NCBI GenBank assembly: GCA_963576565.1
Contig: OY755042.1
Coordinates: forward strand, 10,117,813 to 10,181,812
Length of the DNA: 64,000 bases
Source of the DNA: Aspidapion aeneum
Taxonomy: Eukaryota; Arthropoda; Insecta; Coleoptera; Brentidae
Direction of reading: 5' to 3'
Made by a program: the position numbers and the translations under genes. Below the pieces are notes generated by a model. The model was not told the DNA's origin. It searched no databases and saw only the letters and a list, made by a program, of their open reading frames with translations. Position 1 is the first letter of the stretch. Every line of letters starts with the position of its first letter. This document shows, piece after piece, positions 57,101 through 64,000 of the stretch.

Positions 57101-58252
57101 ACAGCAACAAAAAAATATCTTAAAAATTGCATATCTTTGAGTAGTTTTTATCTGTGTGTTTTTTTTTGTCAACCCACAGTCCGCATCTTTTTATCCAGAG
57201 ACAATCACAGTTTTGCCTTTAATTTGATACCAACATGACATTTACTTTTTATATATTTCTGGTTAGGAAATATGTTTATTTCATGTCAAAGTCACAAAAA
57301 TGTTACTGCATATGGCCAGGAATATACAACGTCATTTTTGACAACTAGATGATATTTTTATTTTAACAAATCCGGCCTATATAAAACGTGTTTTTCAGTA
57401 TTAAATGCATGCACTATAGTAGAGTAAATTTGTAAAATAAAGCTGCAAAAAGGGTAAATTTTAACACCAAAAGCTAAATTTTCATTCGAGGATCCCCGAT
57501 TTTCCGGCATCAGAATCCAAGATGGCGGCTTCCAAAGTTAAGAAAAAAATGAATTCCTTGTTTGAAGAGAAATTAAATTAATTTTGATAAATTTACTTTA
57601 GGTGGGACTTAATTAATTTAAAAATGTAAAAAACATTTACACCTGTCACTTTAAAACAAAATGGCGGCTATATTTTTTTAAAAAAGTTACTTTTGGGATG
57701 TTATCCCACAACAACAGCATCCCACGCTATTTTGTCCTGCGCTATTTTGTCCTGCACTATTTTGTCCTGCGCTATTTTGTCCTGCGCTATTTTGTCCTGC
57801 GCTATTTTGTCCTGCGCTATTTTATCCTGCGCTATTTTGTCCCGCGCTATTTTTTCCTGCACTATTTTGTACCAGAGCCCAGAGACAGAGATCACGACGA
57901 TGCTAGGCACCCATATAACACATTTTTGGCTTTATCTCAAAAAAAAAATTTTCGTCGAAAACAATACCTTTTCTAACCATTGCTGTGCGGGCTAGGAAGG
58001 TAAAGTATTTGGTTTATTTTTAGTGACATCAAAGTCGTACGGGACAAAAAACAGCATTTCGACAAAATAAGTCAAGAGTTTGACACGGTTTTGTTAAAGA
58101 ACTCTCAGACAGCGAAAAGCAAGGCTCAGGAAGTTGAGGAAATCCAAAACGACTTGTTAGTAGTAAGAAAAAGTTTTGGCCATCACTCTTTGAAATATGT
58201 TAATAGCATCTGTGTGTTGCAAACTAAAAAGAGGCATGAAATCTTGAGCACA
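45144..58252 (+). CDS. CenB1A: ACAP-type ArfGAP (centaurin-beta), N-terminal BAR domain exons; gene continues past window
   Basis: ACAP proteins bind curved endosomal membranes through a BAR domain and PH domain and inactivate Arf6 through an ArfGAP domain followed by ankyrin repeats. Four exons are visible: 45144-45196, 48355-48471, 53826-53999, 58024-58252, spliced in one frame into 191 residues. The family N-terminus is clear: a DLHECLRDSPKFR start, SLLYEEEASIDCLEQRLDKI, the ISLWELSTHF helix, LQEMNKFHTTLLDQASRTVL, then a basic helix and VLQTKKRHEILST. All of this is the BAR coiled coil. An in-frame TAA at 45126 supports the ATG, and its context AAAATGG is good. PH, ArfGAP and ankyrin exons must lie beyond 64000; I looked after 58252 and found none. 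Introns are 3.2-5.4 kb. Symbol is the Drosophila orthologue name, inferred. Confidence 0.9.
45822..46245. repeat. gattgtgagg minisatellite in ACAP intron 1
   Basis: Dense imperfect repeats of gattgtgagggattgtgaa, mostly in multiples of 10-11 bp, from about 45965 to 46245 with outliers from 45822. Frames read on the opposite strand (NPSQSLTI repeats) are by-products of the repeat. Confidence 0.8.
46618..47455. repeat. ~295-bp tandem repeat, three units, in ACAP intron 1
   Basis: Units start at taaacctagcaagcccacctc near 46620, 46912 and 47207. Each runs through tttgtgctcctttggt, ataataaatatttttataat and ttaagtgctttttatg to a gtgtgggcttgctaggttta end, which is the inverse of the unit start, so each boundary can form a hairpin. 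The third unit has internal deletions. Confidence 0.85.
47456..48354. other. ACAP intron 1, remaining sequence without a recognised feature
   Basis: AT-rich; short frames on both strands between 47640 and 48200 show no domain. The acceptor of ACAP exon 2 ends this stretch. Confidence 0.4.
48355..48471 (+). CDS. CenB1A: ACAP coding exon 2 (residues 18-57)
   Basis: 117 bp encoding SLLYEEEASIDCLEQRLDKI then LKVCATMIESGKTYVAQQ. Acceptor tttatgtttag, donor ag|GTAACT; completes the Arg codon from exon 1 and leaves a split Ser codon. This is the first long BAR helix. Confidence 0.9.
48676..48904. mobile_element. MITE copy 3, left end missing
   Basis: Matches the copy at 3434-3705 from the gcgaaactgacagttgatc segment to the right terminus ATTGCAATAGGTCCC|TA. 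The first ~45 bp are missing and replaced by unrelated DNA. Confidence 0.8.
48905..52064. other. ACAP intron 2, mostly unique AT-rich DNA
   Basis: Several isolated acagggt-type phrases (49589, 50443, 50575) suggest worn transposon ends, but I could not pair them. No coding sequence is supported. Confidence 0.4.
52065..53240. mobile_element. element with ~150-bp inverted repeats
   Basis: 52065-52212 and 53090-53240 are reverse complements through ggtccggtagttctgaattt, gggtagttaaaaatctgag and caagatggcgga. The interior includes, at 52240-52610, two units of the enolase-intron satellite in inverse orientation. No transposase. Confidence 0.75.
53826..53999 (+). CDS. CenB1A: ACAP coding exon 3 (residues 57-114)
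   Basis: 174 bp encoding QFAISLWELSTHFKEDPEVL then SSLNRLIQSLQEMNKFHTTL and LDQASRTVLKNLTSFIK. Acceptor ttaatttaag. Donor GTAAGT begins at 54000 and is followed after only 11 intronic bases by a transposon (see 54011-54371). The exon leaves AA of a split Asn codon. Confidence 0.92.
54011..54371. mobile_element. foldback-family element, copy 3, at the ACAP exon 3 donor
   Basis: 361 bp starting CAAACGTGGAATTTCG and ending CCACGAAACTTGTTTGAT. It shares the CTCGGTAGATGGCGC core and GTTAACTGTCAACAC segment with copies 1 and 2. It is bounded by the 12-bp direct repeat AGTAAGTTTTAG at 53999-54010 and 54372-54383, which contains the splice donor. Confidence 0.85.
54594..56010. mobile_element. CAGGGTGTCTCATT-ended element with a nested foldback copy
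   Basis: Left end acagggtgtctcattatatttttt with cccacccatttagacca pairs with 55975-56003 (tggtctaaaagggtggg...atataatga). Inner arms 55257-55460 and 55790-55970 also pair (aatataaaagaaattgtgttcga). The 358-bp arm and loop of the 40.5-kb foldback element are inserted at 54644-55254. Confidence 0.7.
56575..58000. mobile_element. complete CCTTCCTAGCC-ended DNA element next to ACAP exon 4
   Basis: 1,426 bp with ~27-bp inverted ends: TA|CCTTCCTAGCCCGCGTAGC on the left and GCGGGCTAGGAAGG|TA on the right. It contains (TG)n at 56709, the gtccgtaacacgata...gattttcataaaattt phrase shared with the copy at 12709, and a 15-bp minisatellite near its right end. No transposase seen. Confidence 0.8.
57721..57870. 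repeat. 15-bp minisatellite (cctgcgctattttgt), ten units
   Basis: Ten consecutive 15-bp units, several identical. Because 15 is divisible by 3, open frames run through it on both strands (repeats of CAILS and of QDKIA); these are not taken as genes. Confidence 0.9.
58024..58252 (+). CDS. CenB1A: ACAP coding exon 4 (residues 115-191)
   Basis: 229 bp starting with the last base of Asn115, then DIKVVRDKKQHFDKISQEFD through VLQTKKRHEILST, ending on a codon boundary at GTAAGT. The acceptor ggtttatttttag lies 23 bp after the end of the transposon at 56575-58000. Confidence 0.92.
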
Positions 58253-60300
58253 GTAAGTTATTGTTAATTTTTTTGTAGCAGATATGGCATTGCCCACACA
58301 ATTTTACTTCAAAATGGTGTAACGGTACGGCGCACAGTGGGGCAGAAGCAGAAAAAGATGCGATAAAGTCCCACAGTGCAATGGATGTATTCCTTTGTAG
58401 TCAGGAATGTTTAAAAAGAATTACTTAGTGATCCAAAATAATAAAAAAAGTGACCTCGAGCTGTTAGTCGAGGTATAAGTGGTCGAATAAGCTTCAAAAT
58501 ATTTCCTAAAATACTATGTACGATGGCAATGTTTACAAAATATTATATTATGTTGTCGAGCCTTCAGAAACGGAAAGGCCGAGTTTGCCCCCTCCCCAAC
58601 ATTGAAAACACAACCCCCCCCCCAAAAACTTTACAGATCCAACATAAGATTTTGCACACTTTTCTTCTGACTGACTTTCGCCATTTTTAAAACGATTTGA
58701 CAGAAGCTTTCAATGGTGTATATAAGAGGGAGCCTGGCCCCCCCGAAGCTAAGATTTTTCCAAATATTTTCCACTTATTTCATGAATACCAATATAAAAC
58801 AGCATAAAATACGGACTCATGGGCCCATCCCGAGACATTTTTCTATATACGCCACTGGAAGCTTTTTTTGTTTATAAATAAACATGTTTATATATTACAC
58901 TAACCAAAACAAAAAATAATTTAACTATATTAATAAATCAAATAATAAGTTAAAAAAAAGATCTGTCTGAAAGTGTACAATTCAAGTATAAACCTCGTTA
59001 TAAAAGAGTATTTTTATCCTTTAACGAATTGTAGCTTTCGCTACGCTCATGCTAAAAACTTTTTACCTTGAAATAAAAAGTGTCACTTTTATCATTGGTA
59101 TATATTATAAGAATAGGGCCCTCCTTAATCCTTATTTTAGCGATAAAACTGTCACTTTTTATACTTAAAATTCAAAATAAAAGACTCTATCAGATATTGT
59201 TTTTAGTAAAGTAGCTGAAAACCACATAATTATAATTATAATTTAATTTTAGGACAGAAAAACCCAAAAGTTTAAAAAATATCTCCTAAAATTCGTAATT
59301 AGTGTCTTGTTAGCTATTGGCCAATTATAACCTCGCTACGCTCAGGCTACAAACTTTTTGACTCGGGATAAGGTGTGACTTTTATTCCTTAATATATAAT
59401 GAGTATAATAATAATATGTGTATATGTATATGTATTTAGCACTTTGTATTTTAAATATCTATACTACAATTAAAACACATATTTCGCTAAGTTTGGAAAA
59501 AAAATGTTAATATTTAAAAATTAATTCCGGCCTTATTAGCAAAAACTAGCAGCTAAATGTGGCATCATTTTAAAAAGGAAGGTTCAATAAAAAATGACAT
59601 GTTAAAACTGGCCCGCGACAGCGTGCGACAAGTTACTTTGTGTCCACGTATATTTTTAAAATTAAAGAAAATAATAAATTTTTGAAAGATTTTACAAAAA
59701 TGGCAGTTTGAATAAAGACAACAAAAAATTTTGCATTTTTGTTATACGATAATAATGTACTGACCATAGTGATTATCTGATATAATTTAAATTATTTTAA
59801 CCAAACTTGATCAACATTAAAAATTGTGGCAAAGTTGATTCATTTGTGTTCTTAAAACAACTACGCAACGTCAGTTTTCAAAACACGCGAACTTTGACAA
59901 GGTGTTTTATTCATTTGTTTGACGTTTGACTATCCGAAGCTAACTTGCTATGGTAAAGCGATTATTAATAAATAGTTTTCAGTAAAAATATCTCCTATAT
60001 TAGATAAATGAGTTCTGCACTAAATCGCATGTTTTCTTGATTTTGCCCCTCTGTGCGGCGTTAGCTGAGATTTTTAACAAGCGATGTTTTTTTAAACAAA
60101 TTTTTTGGCTTACATTTTCGAAATGGAGTATACCTAGTCACATAGTCACTTTTTTAATTAAAAACAGTCCACTAACAACTTGTTCAAAAGCTTATCGAGA
60201 AAGACAAATTGCTGCCCATTTTTTTTTGCATATTTTAAACGATATATCATAAACTACCAAAAAAAATAAAATAAAAAAAAATAAAGAAAATTTTGCCGTT
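58253..60300. other. ACAP intron 4, no exon found
   Basis: A repeated phrase (cgctacgctca(t/g)gct...aactttttgactcgg and its neighbour) occurs at about 59015-59100 and 59310-59390, so a ~300-bp unit may be duplicated. A C-rich patch at 58585-58625 and atacgccactgg at 58848 look like a decayed MITE. No further ACAP coding sequence was recognised. Confidence 0.4.
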
Positions 60301-60304
60301 ATTA

Positions 60305-60876
60305 GCGTTTTAGCTCACACATATACTATATATATATACTATATACATATGTATAAAAAATAATAACTTTAAAGTTTTTTTTATTTTCGCTTATTTATTC
60401 CTTAAAAAAATATATTACTATTTTATTATTATTTCTCCCTAGAGACTTATTGTTAATAACGAAAAATAGCAAGAAAAACATTGCGTTTAATATGACATTT
60501 ATAAAAATTTACACCAAAAAAATTGTTTTAAAATTAGGTAACTACAAAAATTAAGTTTTAGCTCACACGTATACTATAAGTGGTGTGAGCAATGGTACCT
60601 AGGTACATATAAAAATGAATAACATCCACCGGGCACAAACCGAAAAAAAGGGTGGGTATATTTACAAATTTGAGTTTTGGTAAAAATATTACTTATACTA
60701 TTAAGAATAACTGTGCATCAAAAAAAAAAAAAATTATAGTTTTTTAGCTCACACTACTACTATAAGTAGTGTGAGCTATGGTGATCCTAATTTTTTCGAG
60801 AAAAAAAAAGTTGCTCCGATTTCAAAATTTTTTATATATTTTTGCGTTTCAGATGATTTTGAAACTTTTTTGTTTT

Positions 60877-60909
<33 letters not shown>

Positions 60910-61320
60910 ATGTCTGTCTGTAACGACCAACCCGCATAACTCAAAAACCGCTTGTCCGATTTTAATGAAATTTGGTACCTAAGTTGGGTCTTGGGCCGTG
61001 ATGGTCCCATTTAAAAATGAACAAAATCCACCGAACGCAAGCCAAATAAAAGGGTGGGGGTAGATTCCAAAAATTAGAGTTTATGTGAAAACATGGCGTG
61101 TGTGATATCAAACGAAAGGTAATTGAGTCTGGAGTTAAACAAAATACATTTTAGTTTTTTTCAAAAGGGTGGGGGTAGATTAAAAAAATTTGAGTTTAAG
61201 TCAAAACATGGCTTGTGTGGTATCAAACGAAAGGTAATTGAGTCTGGAGTTGAATAAAATATATTTCAGTTTTTGATTATATTAGCTCACACTATAACTA
61301 TAGTACCTAGTGTGAGCTTA
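60305..61320. mobile_element. GCTCACAC-hairpin, microsatellite-associated element(s), copy 1
   Basis: AGCTCACACTACTACTATAA then gtagtgtgagct (60746-60777) forms a hairpin. It is followed by (GTCT)n at about 60880-60920, aaaaccgcttgtccgatttt, and two ~110-bp units of aagggtgggggtagatt. A second hairpin AGCTCACACTA...TAGTGTGAGCT closes at 61318. Partial hairpins at 60309 and 60557 suggest extra ends stacked on the left. Confidence 0.75.
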
Positions 61321-62510
61321 GGTGCCCATAGATTGGCAGAGTATTTTTCATTGGTGTTACACTGGGGGGGGGGGGGAGGAATCTCAAATTGGACGCAACC
61401 CCAGGTGACGTATATTATACGCGGATCATCTTGTGAGCTTAGGTGCCCATAAATTGGCAGAATATTTTTTGTTTTGTAACAAAAAATAGAAAAAGAAAAT
61501 TGTTTTGGGACTTGAAATCAAAGATGTTTTTTGAAAATGTTGGATTCTTTTTTCCTCTTTTAACCTTACAAGATTCTTGTTCAGTTTGATGCAAGTTCTT
61601 CGTAAGATTCCTGCATAAAACCTTTATAGAAAATGTTTGGGAAAAATATTCCCTTTTACCCCAAGTCCTCGAGATTTGTCACTGACTAATAATTTTCTCT
61701 GATGTAATTTTTCATGCGTGCTGTTCCATTAGCGCATCGATGAGTAATCGAAAATTATTTTATTTCGCTTCCCAGTAAACAGTACATACCTACTTACATA
61801 AATATCGCATATTTGCTCATATTGTGTATGTGTTATTCTCATACCAAATAATAATAAATTAGTTGGTATCGGCGTTGAGCTGGTGCAGCGAATTATAAAT
61901 TATTATATTTTTAGAAAACCTTTTTGGTTTTTTTTTCGTGCTTTCTTAAGTTAAATTTTTAAGAATCTTTCACTTTTTTTGTTGATTGGTTTGTTTTTAT
62001 TTGCTGAAAAAGTTACCAACACTGGACTGAATTATATCAGGTAATTGACGTAGAATGGATACAAAACCAATGAGCTTCTACGGTGACACTGATGAATCCT
62101 AACAAGGACTAAACCATCGGTCTGCTACCTATGGAACAGGGGCTCGATACGACACAGACATTTTGCTTTTAGAAGTATGAGGGTTCTGTGCGCAACGAGG
62201 TAGAACTGTGACAAGAACGCGGAGAAGATCTATTTCAGGGTAGTAGTTGTTTAACAGTGATATGTTTCCCATGAAGTGAAAGGCAATAAAATTTAAAAAT
62301 TGATCGATTGTTTATGAGATATTCAGGCTTTAAATATGTAAAATGTTACATATTTAAAGCGTGAATATCTCGTAAAAAATCGATCTATTTTAAACAAGCT
62401 GTCAGTTGACTTCCATTCCTGTTTAAGATTTAAGGGGTAACATCCACCTCTTTCAGGAGGTTTAATCACAAGAGCTGCAACATTTTCAGAATCAACGTGT
62501 ATTTTAATAT
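61321..62510. other. intron DNA between two hairpin-element copies
   Basis: Contains a (G)n run at 61365-61377, a second cttaggtgcccataaattggcag phrase at 61438 that matches the flank of both hairpin elements, and otherwise unrecognised sequence. Confidence 0.4.
62302..62390. repeat. ~40-bp inverted repeat
   Basis: gatcgattgtttatgagatattc (62302-62324) and the following ctttaaatatgtaa pair with ttacatatttaaagcgtga and atatctcgtaaaaaatcgatc ending near 62386. The loop is only a few bases, so it could form a long hairpin. Confidence 0.8.
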
Positions 62511-62514
62511 TTTA

Positions 62515-63200
62515 GCTCACACTACTACTATAAGTAGTGTCAGCTATGGCGATCCTAGGTTTTTCGAGAAAAAAAAAAGTTGCTCCGATTTCAAATTTTT
62601 TTATATATCTTTGCGTTTCAGATGATTTTGAAACTTTTTTGTCTCGCCGTCTGTCTGTCTGTATGTCTGTCTGTCTGTAACGACCAACCCGCATAACTCA
62701 AAAACCGCTTGTCCGATTTAAATGAAATTTGGTACCTAGGATGGGTCTTGGGCCGTGGTGGTCCCATTTAAAAATGAACGAAATCCACCGAACGCAAGCC
62801 AAATAAAAGGGTGGGGGTAGATTTCAAAAATGAGAGTTTATGTGAAAATATGGCGTGTGTGATATCAAACGAAAGGTAATTAAGTCTGGAGTTAAACAAA
62901 ATGAATTTTAAGTCATTTAAAAAAAAGGGTGGGGGTAGATGTCAAAAATTAGAGTTTAAGTGAAAATATGGCGTGTGTGATATCAAAAGAAAGGGAAATG
63001 AGTCTGGAGTTAAACAAAATACATTTTAGTTTTTAAAAAAAGGGTGGGGGTAGATTTTAAAAATTAGAGTTTAAGTCAAAACATGGCTTGTGTGATATCA
63101 AACGAAAGGTAATTGAGTCTGGAGTTGAATAAAATATATTTCAGTTTTTAGTTATATTAGCTCACACGTACACTATAACTATAGTACCTAGTGTGAGCTT
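62515..63200. mobile_element. GCTCACAC-hairpin, microsatellite-associated element, copy 2
   Basis: Same order as copy 1: starting hairpin (62515-62545), (GTCT)n at 62648-62680, aaaaccgcttgtccgattt, then three units of aagggtgggggtagat (62808, 62927, 63042) against two in copy 1, and the closing hairpin at about 63158-63199. Tandem-unit number is the main difference. Confidence 0.8.
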
Positions 63201-63631
63201 AGGTGCCCATAGATTGGCAGAGTATTTACTGGATGGCAATTTTAAAGAAACTTTTAAATTGGAACGATCTATTTTTTTGGCAAATAAACATAAGCCAATT
63301 TAAAACCGGCGGCATCAATAATTTAATTAATTCTAATTAATTTTACTTGATAGACATATAAAAATATTACCATTAGCAGTCATCTGTTCAAATATTAATG
63401 ACTTGGTAAACTTTCTACTGGGAAATTGACTAAAAATAATTTGTGAAGTGATACTATACAGGGTCTTTCGCAAACATCAAAACAAACTTTTAGTAAACTC
63501 CATATCATAATTTTTGAGATAACTGTTTTACAGTTATCAGCTGTTTACCATAACAAATAGCATAGGCCAACGAAAAAAAGTTGTAAAAAGTTGTCTCAAA
63601 AATAATGATATGAAGGGTATAATACTGTAGG

Positions 63632-63993
63632 CCAAGGGTGGCCAACCCGCGGCACGCGTGCCACAGGGTGATACTTCTGACCCTTCAGAGTGGCACGACA
63701 GGTTTTTCACAAATAAATAAAAAAATACAATGTGATTAAACTAAACCCAAAACTCACACTAAACAGACTAAACTAAAATATTCAGGTGCAAAAATCAAAT
63801 TTATTTTTTTGTATTGATAAGGAGGGGGGTTAATGAAGGTGGCAACCCCCCCCCCCCAAGAATAATTAGTTAATGGTAAACTAACTTATGGTAATATACT
63901 ACAACATGTTTTTTTTCATTTCGTGATTCAACCAGGCTTTACCCCTCCCAAAAAAAAAATACCCCTCGCAAACAAAATTATCGACGCCCTTGG
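63632..63993. mobile_element. possible short DNA element with GCCAAGGG ends
   Basis: taggccaagggtggccaacc at 63631 and cgacgcccttggcta at 63980 form a ~12-bp imperfect inverted repeat. The left end resembles the GGGTGGCCAAC termini of some hAT elements. The window ends before flanks can be compared. Confidence 0.35.
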
Positions 63994-64000
63994 CTACAAC

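Noticed and set aside
57693..57995. Frames of up to 100 codons on both strands with CAILS/QDKIA repeats
   Set aside because: Created by a 15-bp minisatellite whose period is a multiple of three.
58253..64000. Further ACAP exons (rest of BAR, PH, ArfGAP)
   Set aside because: I searched for the next conserved segment (an FMHACSTFFHQG-like sequence) between an AG and a GT and did not find it.

Overview
The window is AT-rich, repeat-dense nuclear DNA from an insect. The two conserved protein sequences and the mix of mobile elements fit an insect; a beetle is my guess, but nothing here fixes the species. Only two host genes can be supported, and they diverge from each other. On the minus strand is enolase (eight coding exons, 5,985-32,325). 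On the plus strand is the first quarter of an ACAP/centaurin-beta type ArfGAP (four exons, 45,144-58,252), which encodes its BAR domain. Both genes run off the window: the last ~29 codons of enolase should lie left of position 1, and the rest of ACAP should lie right of 64,000.

Except for about 1.8 kb of coding sequence, the window is introns and intergenic DNA built from nested transposons. From left to right: the 3' part of an LTR retrotransposon with an Env-like membrane protein (1-2,551); two 5'-truncated copies of one LINE family (2.55-5.9 kb), one with a 13-bp target duplication; a TA-flanked MITE with three copies in the window (3.4, 22.6, 48.7 kb); foldback elements with 12-13 bp target duplications (6.4, 13.9, 54.0 kb); a family with CCCAAG...CTTGGG ends (7.9, 17.0, 23.8 kb); a pogo/Tigger-like element containing a nested mariner-like element (10.4-12.3 kb); a palindromic pair of Penelope-like GIY-YIG fragments inserted in another mariner-like element (19.4-21.2 kb); several LINE fragments, some ending in (TAC)n; a ~185-bp tandem repeat beside the first coding exon of enolase; and microsatellite-associated elements with GCTCACAC hairpins at the right edge (60.3-63.2 kb).

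The enolase coding sequence is intact wherever it can be read: every splice junction keeps frame, catalytic and metal-binding residues are present, and the summed exons give 403 codons plus part of residue 404, which leaves room for exactly the usual terminal exon. ACAP likewise reads through four exons in one frame. The most notable observations are where transposons meet ACAP splice sites. One insertion duplicated the 5' splice site after exon 3; another ends 23 bp before exon 4, so that intron's branch point probably lies in transposon sequence. I found no convincing new biochemical system, CRISPR array, tRNA or rRNA gene.
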